A stretch of DNA of 64,000 nt from Acidobacteria bacterium UBA7540 (lineage in GTDB: Bacteria; Acidobacteriota; Terriglobia; UBA7540): assembly GCA_002478145.1 (NCBI GenBank), contig DLMI01000072.1, positions 22,190 through 86,189 of the forward strand, read 5' to 3'. Below the pieces are notes generated by a model. That model searched no databases. It was not told the origin of the DNA and worked only from the letters and a program-made list of their open reading frames with translations. A program made the translations under genes and the position numbers. Positions 18,638-26,985 of the stretch are shown here, piece after piece; position 1 is the first letter of the stretch; each line of letters starts with the position of its first letter.

Positions 18638-20170
18638 TCAGGCCCCCGCCTCGTGTTCCCGCCGAAAGAGGATCTTGATGTCCTCCCTCCAGCCGTCATT
18701 GATCCCCACCTGAATGATGCGGATGGCTGGATCCAGATATCGGAGCATTCGCCCGGTGGTGGAATGGAAGCGAAAGGCGGGGGAAACCAGATAGACCAAA
18801 GGCGCAGAATCGGCGAGTTCGATCCCCGGGAAATAGCCGAATTCCTGAAACTGGCCACGCTCTTGCAGCCACTTGACGCGCAGCCAGTAGTCGAGACCCT
18901 GGAGAGGGAGGTTGATATCCTCCTGTACTTTCAACTCCAGCACGGCAAGGCGACCGCTTCGCGTTGCCAAGAGAATATCGATTACTCCCCTATCCATCCC
19001 CGAAAATGCCGGGACCTGCGGATAGATACAAGTGGGCAAGAGAGCCGGGTCAAGCTTTGTGACATCCCGCACGACCATACTTTCGAGCCAGCGCTCGGAC
19101 TGGAGCCGGCAGAGGTCACTTGAGGAATTCGGGCTTCCCGCGCAGCGAATACTCAGCGCCGTCTCCAGGAACTGACGAAGTTCGGCGTGATTGCCTTCCT
19201 CGAGTCGGCAGGCATTGCCCGGCAGGCCAAAAGTAATGCGCGGCGCTAGCAAACCCTCGATGCGTGCCACCTCCAGGCCCAGGACCCGAATCGAGAGCGC
19301 AGCGGCAGCAGGGTCTGCTACCACGTCAACCTTGGCGAGGAGTTCGCCCAGCAGCCGCGAAAGCAGTTCGCGATGGTGGTCGACAAGGTCTGCGGCCAGC
19401 CGGCGCGGGGCGAGTCGCGTTTCGACGTTGCCGTAATCCCTCCAATCGATCACGCTTGGCCGCTCCTCCTTCACGGACCACTCGAGAATCTCCACCTGCA
19501 CGGCGCGATGGTTGAGGTAAGCGGCGCGATGAGCGCTCGTTTCCGCCGCCTGGGGCGGAAAGATCAGTTTCAATCCAGGGTAAGTGACGCGGTCCGAGCG
19601 GCTGCGCAGCCAATCCAGCCAGATCAGTCCGAAGGCCAAGGCCGCGTCAGCAGCGGCGGGGGATTCACTTTCTCCCAGGCCCAGAAAAGCCCAGGCTGTC
19701 CGGCCCTGCCGGGCCACACCCCTCGTGTACCACGCCGAGAACGAGTGTTCCCGGTCAGATCGGTGACTGACGCGCTCCAAGCTCCAGCCTGGGTATTGCC
19801 GTGAAAGCAGGGCGAGCAGTTGTTTCTGGAAGCTCGCGCGCGCCGGCGCCTTATCGGCCGCCGGGACGAGATGCGCCTCGCGGAATTCCAGAGTTATGGT
19901 TTCGCGACCTGCCGCCTTGCGCGCGAACAGGCCCAGCCGCTCACCATCGCGGTAGGCGATATCCTCCACCCGGCGACTCACCGAGCGCGCGGCGTTCCAG
20001 GCCGCGAAAATCAGCTTGCCGAATTCAACCGTCAGGCGCCACTCGCTGGCGGACAGGTCAAAGAGCTCGACCTCATCTTCCACCACCACGGGATGACGGA
20101 GAGACTTGATGAAGAGTTCGATCTCGTCCAGCAGTGGGTGAAGAGAATCACGCTCGCGTGCGCTTGGCAT
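18638..20170 (-). CDS. unknown protein with a PD-(D/E)XK nuclease-like C-terminal domain
   Basis: A 510-residue protein, family not recognised. The N-terminal 380 residues are mostly helical and charged with no known motif. At about residues 390-440 the sequence GVIDILLA, a turn, then LAVLELKVQED gives the D...(D/E)-x-K arrangement of the PD-(D/E)XK nuclease fold, followed by a helix with QGLDYWLR. No membrane segment or signal peptide. The start at 20170 (MPSARERDSLH) was chosen because the frame upstream only translates a palindromic repeat. It stands alone. A DNA-processing role is a guess. Confidence 0.7.
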   Translation of the reverse strand: MPSARERDSLHPLLDEIELFIKSLRHPVVVEDEVELFDLSASEWRLTVEFGKLIFAAWNAARSVSRRVEDIAYRDGERLGLFARKAAGRETITLEFREAHLVPAADKAPARASFQKQLLALLSRQYPGWSLERVSHRSDREHSFSAWYTRGVARQGRTAWAFLGLGESESPAAADAALAFGLIWLDWLRSRSDRVTYPGLKLIFPPQAAETSAHRAAYLNHRAVQVEILEWSVKEERPSVIDWRDYGNVETRLAPRRLAADLVDHHRELLSRLLGELLAKVDVVADPAAAALSIRVLGLEVARIEGLLAPRITFGLPGNACRLEEGNHAELRQFLETALSIRCAGSPNSSSDLCRLQSERWLESMVVRDVTKLDPALLPTCIYPQVPAFSGMDRGVIDILLATRSGRLAVLELKVQEDINLPLQGLDYWLRVKWLQERGQFQEFGYFPGIELADSAPLVYLVSPAFRFHSTTGRMLRYLDPAIRIIQVGINDGWREDIKILFRREHEAGA

Positions 20171-20204
20171 GGCGGTACCGTAGTGTCGAGGAATACTTTG
20201 TGTT

Positions 20205-20298
20205 GTGTCATTCCGAGCGCAGCGAGGAATCTCGCCCTGCACTGACTCGTGGGAAAAAGAACCAGAGCGAGATTCCTCGCTGCGCTCGGAATGACACC
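20205..20298. repeat. palindrome with GTCATTCCGAGC ends
   Basis: GTCATTCCGAGCGCAGCGAG followed by GAATCTCGCC, and the complement GCGAGATTCCTCGCTGCGCT plus CGGAATGAC at the other end. The outer arms are near-perfect, giving a long hairpin just upstream of the gene ending at 18638. Same family as 13357-13457 and 34400-34516. Confidence 0.75.
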
Positions 20299-20325
20299 GA
20301 ACTTTGATTCAGGGTTGTGCTCGCA

Positions 20326-21660
20326 TCATGACACCGGCGGATGATCCAGGATCATTTCAGTCGCCGGATCGTAGTAGAGCTTCTTACCCGCCCAGAAAGA
20401 CTGTGCTGCCGCAGTGCACGCCAGCGCGTGCGCGTAGCCGTCGCTAACGGTGGAGTGCGGTTGCTGGCGACTGCGCAGGCATTCGAACCAGTTTTCCATG
20501 TGGTGCAGATCGAGGTCTCCCATCCCCCCTGGCGGCAGCGCCTTGTCCCCGGGAAGCAAGACGTCTCTTTCGGCGCGTAGCTGGTCGATATCAGGGTTAT
20601 CTTCGTGGTTACCTTTCTCTTCCACCAGTTTATATCGGGGGCTACCTTCGCCGCCCACGTTCATCAGGGTCGCCTTCTTTCCCATATAACGTGTAAAGCT
20701 GGGCGCATCGTTACCAAAGCTGGTTGAATAACTGACCATGAACCCCTTGGAATATTCGAGCAGCGCCTGGAAGGTGTCCGGATTCTGACGACCGTCTCGC
20801 CAAGCAAAGATCCCCCCGTGGGCCACCACGGACCGCAAATACCTGTCAGCCATAAACCAGTGGACAAGGTCGATGGCGTGGCTCATCCATTGGTCGGCGA
20901 TGCCACTGGAGAACTCCTTGTAGAGCCGGAATTCAAAATAGAGTTGCGGGTCGAAGGGACGAGGCGGCTTGGTCATCAGCCACCTGCCCCAGTCGGTATC
21001 TTCGGCGCGGAGTTGGTTCACTTCAGGCCGCCCCCGCCACCGCGGCCCGTGATAGTTCCACACGATTTCCACCTTGCTCACCTCGCCCAGGGCCCCCGTC
21101 TGGATGAGTTCGCATGCCGCCTGCGGGTACGGTTCGCTGCGATGCTGCGTGCCCACCTGAACAACCAGTCGCTTTTGCAGCACCGCGTCGCGCGCCGCCT
21201 TGACCTCCTCCAGGACGTTCCCCATGGGCTTCTCCACGTAGGCATCTTTCCCGGCCTCGGCAACGAGCTTCAGGATAGGGGAATGCGAATGTTCGGGTGT
21301 GGAAATCAGAACGGCATCAACGTCCTTCAAAAGCAGAAGATCCTCGAGATACTGGAACTGTCGCGGCGGCCTGCCGTAGTAAATCTTATTGGCCAAGACC
21401 GCTTTCTCCCGATTCACTTTCCAGAGGTCGCAGACGGCGGTCATCTCGACGTTATGTTTCGCCCCCAGCCGGGAGACAATCCAATCCAACTCGCCCCCGC
21501 GACTTCCAATTCCGATGTGCCCCAGCGAGACTCGATCGTTGGCGCCCACGATGCGCCCATAGGAAGCCGCCGTGGCCCCCAGGGCGGTCCCGGCCAGCAT
21601 GGAAGCAGTGCGATTGAGAAACGACCTGCGGTTGATGGTTTTTTCCGGCTTGTCAAGCAT
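20326..21660 (-). CDS. Gfo/Idh/MocA-family oxidoreductase, Tat-exported
   Basis: A 444-residue NAD(P)-dependent oxidoreductase. A twin-arginine signal is clear (NRRSFLNRTASMLAGTALG), so it should fold in the cytoplasm and be exported. The Rossmann start reads VSLGHIGIGSRGG, and the catalytic-region motif EKPMGN is at about residue 135. Such exported members usually act on sugars or cyclitols; the substrate is unknown. The start at 21660 removes an upstream stretch translated from repeats. The CRTAC1 gene lies upstream on the same strand but repeat DNA separates them. Confidence 0.88.
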   Translation of the reverse strand: MLDKPEKTINRRSFLNRTASMLAGTALGATAASYGRIVGANDRVSLGHIGIGSRGGELDWIVSRLGAKHNVEMTAVCDLWKVNREKAVLANKIYYGRPPRQFQYLEDLLLLKDVDAVLISTPEHSHSPILKLVAEAGKDAYVEKPMGNVLEEVKAARDAVLQKRLVVQVGTQHRSEPYPQAACELIQTGALGEVSKVEIVWNYHGPRWRGRPEVNQLRAEDTDWGRWLMTKPPRPFDPQLYFEFRLYKEFSSGIADQWMSHAIDLVHWFMADRYLRSVVAHGGIFAWRDGRQNPDTFQALLEYSKGFMVSYSTSFGNDAPSFTRYMGKKATLMNVGGEGSPRYKLVEEKGNHEDNPDIDQLRAERDVLLPGDKALPPGGMGDLDLHHMENWFECLRSRQQPHSTVSDGYAHALACTAAAQSFWAGKKLYYDPATEMILDHPPVS

Positions 21661-21697
21661 CGTATCCCCCGTTGGTAAGGTTGGGGAACATCTTACA

Positions 21698-21840
21698 CCA
21701 AATTGCCGATTGCTGATTGTCGATTGACGATTGAAAAAGTGGTGTGCCAAATTGCTGATTGTCGATTGACGATTGAAAAAGTGGTGTGGCAACTCCTTCC
21801 AATGTGCATCAGCAATCGGCAATCGAAAATCAGCAATTCC
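21698..21840. repeat. GATTGCCGATTGCTGATTG repeat block
   Basis: Two direct copies of an approximately 50-base unit (GATTGTCGATTGACGATTG then AAAAAGTGGTGTG) followed by CAACTCCTTCCAATGTGCAT and inverted CAGCAATCGGCAATCG. The second part matches the complement of 61643-61710 over roughly 70 bases. Confidence 0.7.
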
Positions 21841-21843
21841 GGC

Positions 21844-23604
21844 TTACTTGCTGGGGATGCGGGGGAAGGAGCGCGGGATGATGCCTGTTCCTTCCTTCAC
21901 CGTGATGATCTGGTTGATGGCGAGGTTGGTGAGCTTATCCACGGTTCCGCTCGGCCAGGTGATTTCCAGCCGTTCGATGCTCTTGCGCTGTCCCAGGCCG
22001 AAATGGACGCGCGGATCGTGGGCGGACATGTAGCTCATGCCGCCTTTCCTCTGCTGGTATTGAGTAAATCCCTCGGAAACCAGCTTCAGCGCCGCGCCCA
22101 CGCCGTCGCGATTCGACGTGGTTCCTACCAGCATCACTTCCAGCCAGTTATTCGCGTTGCCGCCGTCGTTACGCAGGAGCTGGGGATAGCCCCCGCTGAC
22201 GGAAATGGCGATGTCCAGGTCACCGTCGTTATCGAAGTCGGCCACCGCGGAGCCGCGTCCCACGACGGGCTTCATGAAGTCCGGACCCAGGAGTTCCGAA
22301 ACCTTCTCGAATTTCCCCTGGCCGAGGTTGCGGAACATGAGCTTGGGTTCCATGAAGGTCTCTTCGCTGTGGTAAAGGCTGATATTATCCAACATTGATC
22401 CATTAACTTGAAATATATCAACCCAGCCGTCGTTATCGTAGTCAAAAAGCTTTGTGCTGACCCCGCTCAGCAAGGTCGCTTTGTTCCCCATGGCGGAGCT
22501 GTAGGTCGCGTCGTCGAACGTCTGGTCGTGATTGTTGCGGTAGAGGCGGTTCAACTCGAAATCCAGGTGGGTCACGTAGATGTCGAACCAGCCGTCCCCA
22601 TCCACGTCCGCGGCGTCGGTGCCCATGCCGGCCTCGTATTTCCCGTCTTCGCTGGCCGCCACTCCGGACATGAAGGAAATATCCTCAAACGTCCCGTCCT
22701 TCTTGTTGATGAAGAGGGAATTCGGCCAGGTGTCGTTGGCCACGAAGACGTCCGTCCAGCCGTCATTGTTGAAGTCGGCGAGCACCACGCCCATGCCTTT
22801 TACCTCGGGGATGCCGATCCCCGATTTCTCGCTCACGTCGGTGAACGTGCCATCGTGGTTGTTGTGGTAGAGCTTGAGCCGCAGCCCTCGATAGTTGTCC
22901 GGATGGCAGTAAGCGCGGTAGCCGGGCCGATGCTCGCCGCAATAGAGGTTGGTCTTGGGCGACCAGTCAATGTAGTTGCAGACCAGCAGGTCGAGATACC
23001 CGTCCTTGTCGTAATCGAACCAGCCCGCGCTGGTGGACCACTGGCCCTCGTCACCGACGCCGGCTTTGGCGGTCACATCCGTGAAGGTGCCGTCCCCGTT
23101 ATTGTGGTAAAGGATGGCCCGGCCGTAGCCGGTGACGTAAAGGTCGGGATAGCCGTCGTTGTCGTAGTCGCCCACGGCCACGCCCTGCCCGTAGAGGCCC
23201 TCGGCGCCCACACCAGCCTTTTCCGTCACGTCCGTAAAGGTCCCATCGCCATTGTTATGATAAAGGGCGGAGCGCAGCGGGTGCGGAGGCTTGTACCACT
23301 CGGTCTCCGCCGTCTGCACAAAATAAAGGTCCATCAATCCGTCCTGGTCGTAATCAATCCAACCCAGGCCGCTGCCCATGGTCTCGAGATAGTTTTTTTC
23401 CGCAGTGAAAGTATGGTCGTGCTGGAAGGTGATGCCAGCGACTTGACGGATGTCCGTAAAGCGGACGGAAATCGGGGGGGTCTTGGCCGTCTCGGCGCTC
23501 AGGAATTCCAGCGCCACAACGCCGGATGACAAAGTCAACGCAAGCAGGGCTGCCGGAACAAGCCGCCTGCCTCTACTTCCTGAGCGTGAAGAAACCTGGG
23601 CCAT
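21844..23604 (-). CDS. CRTAC1-family FG-GAP/VCBS repeat protein with ASPIC/UnbV domain
   Basis: A 586-residue exported protein: signal peptide (LVPAALLALTLSSGVVALEF), then FG-GAP beta-propeller repeats with calcium-binding loops (DYDQDGLMDLYF, DYDNDGYPDLYV, DFNNDGWTDVFV, DVDGDGWFDIYV, DFDNDGDLDIAI) and a C-terminal ASPIC/UnbV domain (RLEITWPSGTVDKL). These proteins are abundant in Acidobacteriota and Planctomycetota and are thought to be extracellular; their task is unclear. ATG 23604 was preferred to a TTG at 23625. Confidence 0.9.
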   Translation of the reverse strand: MAQVSSRSGSRGRRLVPAALLALTLSSGVVALEFLSAETAKTPPISVRFTDIRQVAGITFQHDHTFTAEKNYLETMGSGLGWIDYDQDGLMDLYFVQTAETEWYKPPHPLRSALYHNNGDGTFTDVTEKAGVGAEGLYGQGVAVGDYDNDGYPDLYVTGYGRAILYHNNGDGTFTDVTAKAGVGDEGQWSTSAGWFDYDKDGYLDLLVCNYIDWSPKTNLYCGEHRPGYRAYCHPDNYRGLRLKLYHNNHDGTFTDVSEKSGIGIPEVKGMGVVLADFNNDGWTDVFVANDTWPNSLFINKKDGTFEDISFMSGVAASEDGKYEAGMGTDAADVDGDGWFDIYVTHLDFELNRLYRNNHDQTFDDATYSSAMGNKATLLSGVSTKLFDYDNDGWVDIFQVNGSMLDNISLYHSEETFMEPKLMFRNLGQGKFEKVSELLGPDFMKPVVGRGSAVADFDNDGDLDIAISVSGGYPQLLRNDGGNANNWLEVMLVGTTSNRDGVGAALKLVSEGFTQYQQRKGGMSYMSAHDPRVHFGLGQRKSIERLEITWPSGTVDKLTNLAINQIITVKEGTGIIPRSFPRIPSK

Positions 23605-24189
23605 CTGCCTTCTGTTGGTGGTCAATCGCGAATCTCAACTATAACCTGAGATGGCATTGCGGCTCAATCGCCATTCTGCCCGAGAGAGCGCGAAAACCAA
23701 ATCATGCTCTTCTTCCCGTATGTGGTAGGTAGGAGGTGGTATTTGGGGGGGGCCCACCTACGACCTACGACATACCACGTACCGTCTGCCACCTACCGCC
23801 TACCACCTACGACTGCAGTAGGCCGTCGGCAGCAAGCAGAAGGCAGTCGGCGGTGTCAAAGGAAAGAAAGCAACTCACAATATCATTCACAATTCATAAT
23901 TCAGCATTGCTCTATCGCCTGTCCGCTGCTCTTCTGATTCCTGAATCCCGAATCCTGAATCCTGTTCTTCCCCACCTACGTCCTTTCTTTTCAGCAACAT
24001 TCCCGCTTTCAACGCGTAACTACCTTTGTTTTCTGTAACATTCCCGCTTTGTCGCGGCCTGCTGAAAGCCGGTCCTTTGTTTTCATAGACATTCCCGCGT
24101 TGGTCGGTCATTTTTTAAAGTTACTAGGGTTTCTTCTTTCCCAGCCAAGACGACATCTTGTCGTAGACCGCGGTACGGGCCAAGAGTCC
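23605..24189. other. repeat-filled spacer left of the transposon
   Basis: No gene. Contains CTACGACCTACGACATACC-type repeats (about 23740-23815), a CAGTAGGC/GCAGAAGGCAGTCGG block and TGAATCCTGAATCCTG block (23816-23975) that recurs to the right of the transposon, and three spaced copies of a CATTCCCGC motif (23985-24115). It ends with the transposon target site AAGAGTCC at 24182-24189. Confidence 0.6.
23985..24115. repeat. three spaced CTTTGTTTTC...ACATTCCCGC units
   Basis: CTTTCTTTTCAGCAACATTC, CTTTGTTTTCTGTAACATTC and CTTTGTTTTCATAGACATTC, each followed by CCGC, occur about 42 bases apart in direct orientation. The pattern resembles the multiple internal repeats at the end of some insertion sequences, but no transposase remnant adjoins it. 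Confidence 0.6.
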
Positions 24190-24208
24190 GGTAGTGTCTC
24201 AGTTTGAA
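24190..24208 (+). repeat. left terminal inverted repeat
   Basis: 19 bases, exact complement of 27331-27349; the target duplication AAGAGTCC precedes it at 24182-24189. Confidence 0.95.
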
Positions 24209-24219
24209 TTTTCCGCCTA

Positions 24220-24247
24220 TTGACTCACCCCGCCATGCTGCGATAAT
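24220..24247 (+). promoter_or_regulatory. promoter of the small basic protein gene, probably leaderless
   Basis: TTGACT (24220-24225), a 16-base spacer, GATAAT (24242-24247), and then ATG only six bases further at 24254. The expected transcription start coincides with the AUG, so the message should have no 5' leader. Confidence 0.6.
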
Positions 24248-24253
24248 GGATGC

Positions 24254-24472
24254 ATGGCAAAGCGTCCCCGAGATCCGAACCAACTAGCGAAGATGATTGT
24301 CGATATTGCGACCGGCGAAGTCGAGGATACGGTTAGCGAGTCAAAGCGCCATCCTCCGAGCCGTGGCCGTGCTGGTGGGCTCAAGGGCGGAAATGCCAGA
24401 GCACGGAGCCTCTCAGCATCTAAGCGGAAGGCGATTGCAAGGCGGGCGGCTGCGGCTCGCTGGCAGAAATAG
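24254..24472 (+). CDS. small basic protein with C-terminal AARARW-type module
   Basis: A 72-residue, highly basic protein. The second half GRAGGLKGGNARARSLS followed by KRKAIARRAAAARWQK resembles a short helical module seen in phage and mobile-element proteins and in the N-terminus of the neighbouring P63C protein (LTPDQRSALGRQGANARW). Function unknown; nucleic-acid binding is plausible from charge. It is convergent with the P63C gene and overlaps its 3' end by 53 bases. A promoter abuts the ATG. Confidence 0.6.
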   Translation: MAKRPRDPNQLAKMIVDIATGEVEDTVSESKRHPPSRGRAGGLKGGNARARSLSASKRKAIARRAAAARWQK

Positions 24473-25562
24473 AAATGGCCTCTGAATCCTCAAAAGGAAA
24501 TCTGAGTGTACGATTATAGCGGGGCGCCACCTTCTCTACCGACAGATAAAAATCATCCCAATTACTAGATGCTCTTCCTAGAAAAATTAGACCCGAAAGA
24601 TGATGCTGTAATGCGGGGTGCCCCACATCGGGAGTGAGCAATTGTTGTAGCTTTCCCCTTTTTCCTGTGGTATCAAATATCTCCTCTCGTCGCTCTTGAA
24701 GTTCCTTCGTTAAGCCGGGTCCAATACGGTCGTAAACCAAATCAATGGTTAGTCTTGCCATGAGCATAGGTCGTTTTGAACTCGTTGGATCGTATTGCCA
24801 GCCTCGCAACCGGAACGTTTCTTTATAGAATTCATCGGGAAATCGCTTTGCCCATTTAGCCAATTCCTTGCCGATGTACAGGTTTAATATTTCCTGTAGA
24901 GCCTCTCGATCCCGAACATTTTGGAACCCCGTTGCTTCGTCAATCAGCGCGATGATGCCGACCGTTCCTAACGCACCAAGAAGAATTTCAGCGGCTATGG
25001 CAAGTGATTCTTGAGGCTTAGTGAGGACATTGCCTTGCCTTCGAGCTTCAAGATACACGTTGCACAGTTGAGGCAGAAGTAATGCATTGTATCCTTGGTT
25101 CATTCGACCTTTTAAGTCCTCATACACTAGCAGTTTGAGCCCACCACCTATGTGCTTGCAAACAAACGGTTGAAGGTTCTTTGCATCGATAAAACTGGGC
25201 ATATTGGGCACCCTGTTTTCGTCCTTGGCGCGCCCCCGCTTGGTTCTTCCAAACGCCCTGAATATGGCGTTGCGGGAAATAACTCGCGTCACGCCGTCGT
25301 TAAGATTTGCACAAGGAATGACGAGAGGCTTTTCACCTATTCTGAGTTGTAATTCTCCGGTGTGCGAAGCCTTGAAGACCTTCTCGACGGACCCAGGGTC
25401 AATGCGCTCCACGGCCCACCTTGCGTTAGCTCCTTGCCGCCCGAGTGCGCTTCTCTGATCGGGAGTTAGTTTCTCCATCCGGGCCTTGCCCGAGCGCACA
25501 CGCCCATCCTTATCTTCCCTTAAATCTAATTCTGGTATTTTGTTGTTGTTTTCGTTTTCCAT
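24420..25562 (-). CDS. P63C-domain protein
   Basis: A 380-residue protein with a C-terminal P63C domain, known from phage and mobile-element proteins; no biochemical activity is assigned. Conserved features: IALIDEATGFQNVR, EILNLYIGKELAKWAKRFP followed by DEFYKETFRLRGW, KRPMLMARLTIDLVYDRI, and LLTPDVGHPALQHHLSG. The N-terminus carries LTPDQRSALGRQGANARW, also found in the small basic protein at 24254. ATG 25562 is used because the alternative at 25589 lies inside the promoter; the -10 box is six bases upstream, so the message looks leaderless. Divergent from the transposase. Confidence 0.85.
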   Translation of the reverse strand: MENENNNKIPELDLREDKDGRVRSGKARMEKLTPDQRSALGRQGANARWAVERIDPGSVEKVFKASHTGELQLRIGEKPLVIPCANLNDGVTRVISRNAIFRAFGRTKRGRAKDENRVPNMPSFIDAKNLQPFVCKHIGGGLKLLVYEDLKGRMNQGYNALLLPQLCNVYLEARRQGNVLTKPQESLAIAAEILLGALGTVGIIALIDEATGFQNVRDREALQEILNLYIGKELAKWAKRFPDEFYKETFRLRGWQYDPTSSKRPMLMARLTIDLVYDRIGPGLTKELQERREEIFDTTGKRGKLQQLLTPDVGHPALQHHLSGLIFLGRASSNWDDFYLSVEKVAPRYNRTLRFPFEDSEAISISASEPQPPALQSPSA

Positions 25563-25568
25563 GCTTGT

Positions 25569-25617
25569 ATAATAGCCATGTACTGGCATTCTGTCAAGCG
25601 TATTTTTTGAATGCCAG
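25569..25617 (-). promoter_or_regulatory. P63C promoter with 9-bp inverted repeat around the -35 box
   Basis: Minus strand TTGACA (25592-25597), 17-base spacer, TATTAT (25569-25574). The inverted repeat CTGGCATTC (25583-25591) / GAATGCCAG (25609-25617) brackets the -35 box, the layout of a repressor operator. It also lies 30 bases from the transposase promoter. Confidence 0.7.
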
Positions 25618-25646
25618 AAAATAATTTCTCAAACTGAATTTTATGC

Positions 25647-25675
25647 TTGACAAACAATCGGGGGTTCAGTATGAT
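25647..25675 (+). promoter_or_regulatory. transposase promoter, probably leaderless
   Basis: TTGACA (25647-25652), 17-base spacer, TATGAT (25670-25675), then ATG at 25683 after seven bases. The expected transcription start is at or next to the AUG. Confidence 0.7.
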
Positions 25676-25682
25676 TAGGTTC

Positions 25683-26507
25683 ATGAACAGACTATCCATT
25701 CAAGAACGCGCACGCATTATAGGGATGCTGATTGAGGGAAACAGCCTTCGCGCCACCAGTCGGCTTGCGGATGTGTCGATCAATACGGTTACAAAGCTTC
25801 TGGTAGACGTTGGCTCTGCCTCTGCTGATTACCAGGACCGCACACTCCGCAATCTGAAGTGCAAACAGATTCAGTGCGATGAGATATGGGCGTTTGTCTA
25901 CGCGAAGGAAAAGAACGTGCCTGCCGACAAGAAAGGTCAATTCGGCTTTGGGGATGTGTGGACCTGGACCGCAATTGACGCTGAAACAAAGCTGGTGCCT
26001 TCCTTCATGATTGGAAACCGCAATGCTCGCAGCGCCCGCATGTTCATTGATGATCTTGCATCTCGACTGGCTAGCCGTGTCCAGCTCACAACGGATGGCC
26101 TCAAGGTATACTTGGAAGCTGTTGAAGGAGCGTTCGGATGTAATATTGACTACTCTATGCTGATTAAGACTTACGAATCAACTCAAGATGAAACACGTTA
26201 CAGTCCCGCGGTATGCACAAGCTGCGAGTGCAAGCCAGTCATGGGCCATCCCGACCCTGACCATATCAGCACCAGTTTTGTCGAGCGCCAAAATCTCACA
26301 ATGAGAATGGGGATGCGCCGATTCACTAGGCTGACGAACGCATTCTCAAAGAAAGTCGAGAACCACGCGTATCAAGTGGCCCTCCACTTCATGCACTACA
26401 ATTTCTGCCGGATTCACAAGACGCTAAGAGTCACACCCGCAATGGAAGCGGGAATCACCGATCACGTCTGGACAATCGAAGAAATGTTAGGTAATATTGG
26501 CGTGTAA
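25683..26507 (+). CDS. IS1-family DDE transposase
   Basis: A 274-residue transposase. An N-terminal helix-turn-helix (NSLRATSRLADVSINTVTKL) is followed by the catalytic triad, read as D66 in QCDEIWAF, D138 in QLTTDGLKVY and E201 in SFVERQNLTMRM. Four cysteines around residues 178-183 may bind zinc. The C-terminal part includes RIHKTLRVTPAMEAG. All catalytic residues are intact and the element ends are perfect, so it may still move. The upstream in-frame TTG at 25647 is the -35 box, not a start. It is a single frame, unlike classical enterobacterial IS1. Confidence 0.92.
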   Translation: MNRLSIQERARIIGMLIEGNSLRATSRLADVSINTVTKLLVDVGSASADYQDRTLRNLKCKQIQCDEIWAFVYAKEKNVPADKKGQFGFGDVWTWTAIDAETKLVPSFMIGNRNARSARMFIDDLASRLASRVQLTTDGLKVYLEAVEGAFGCNIDYSMLIKTYESTQDETRYSPAVCTSCECKPVMGHPDPDHISTSFVERQNLTMRMGMRRFTRLTNAFSKKVENHAYQVALHFMHYNFCRIHKTLRVTPAMEAGITDHVWTIEEMLGNIGV

Positions 26508-26599
26508 ATGGGACTGGCCCGATTCACGGTCGGGCCTTCCTCAATGTCTTGGGGCGCAATTCCAAGATAGCGTGGTGGTGCGCCCTTGTCAAGCCTACG

Positions 26600-26983
26600 A
26601 TGGAAAAGTTTGAACTCTTCAAACAGATCAAGAACGCACTTTCTGCTCTGTCCCAACAAGAGGTGAAGACTCCATTGTCTTTCTTTTTCAGAGTTGTTTT
26701 TTATCTTAGCGTGATGGTGATCGTAGCCATCGTCTGGGGGAGACCCGAGATGCAACGGCTAGTTTTCCTTACCGGCGTCGGCGTTATCGGGCTAGTGGTA
26801 TTAGCTGTTATTGTCTTTGGCTGGTACAAACCGAAAAATCTAACATATGGGGAAACTGGACATCGAGCAGAAGCTAAACTCGCCTTCGGCACTGAAAAAA
26901 GGGAATTAACTTCTGCGGAAATCAGTTCATTACCAGGATCAGGAAAACCGCTAGAACTTCCAACTGGCGGCGAAAGCTCTTGA
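26600..26983 (+). CDS. two-helix membrane protein of the transposon
   Basis: A 127-residue unknown protein. An amphipathic start (MEKFELFKQIKNALSAL) is followed by two hydrophobic segments at about residues 28-50 and 54-78 and a polar C-terminal tail of about 45 residues (ETGHRAEAKLAFGTEKREL). It lies 92 bases after the transposase on the same strand and three bases before the next gene. No ribosome-binding site is obvious. No function recognised. Confidence 0.55.
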   Translation: MEKFELFKQIKNALSALSQQEVKTPLSFFFRVVFYLSVMVIVAIVWGRPEMQRLVFLTGVGVIGLVVLAVIVFGWYKPKNLTYGETGHRAEAKLAFGTEKRELTSAEISSLPGSGKPLELPTGGESS

Positions 26984-26985
26984 AC

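Noticed and set aside
22408..23529. 373-codon plus-strand frame opposite the CRTAC1 gene
   Set aside because: Val/His-rich mirror of the FG-GAP repeats, no known domain.
25563..25589. Upstream ATG for the P63C gene at 25589
   Set aside because: Lies between the -35 and -10 boxes, so cannot be in the transcript from that promoter.
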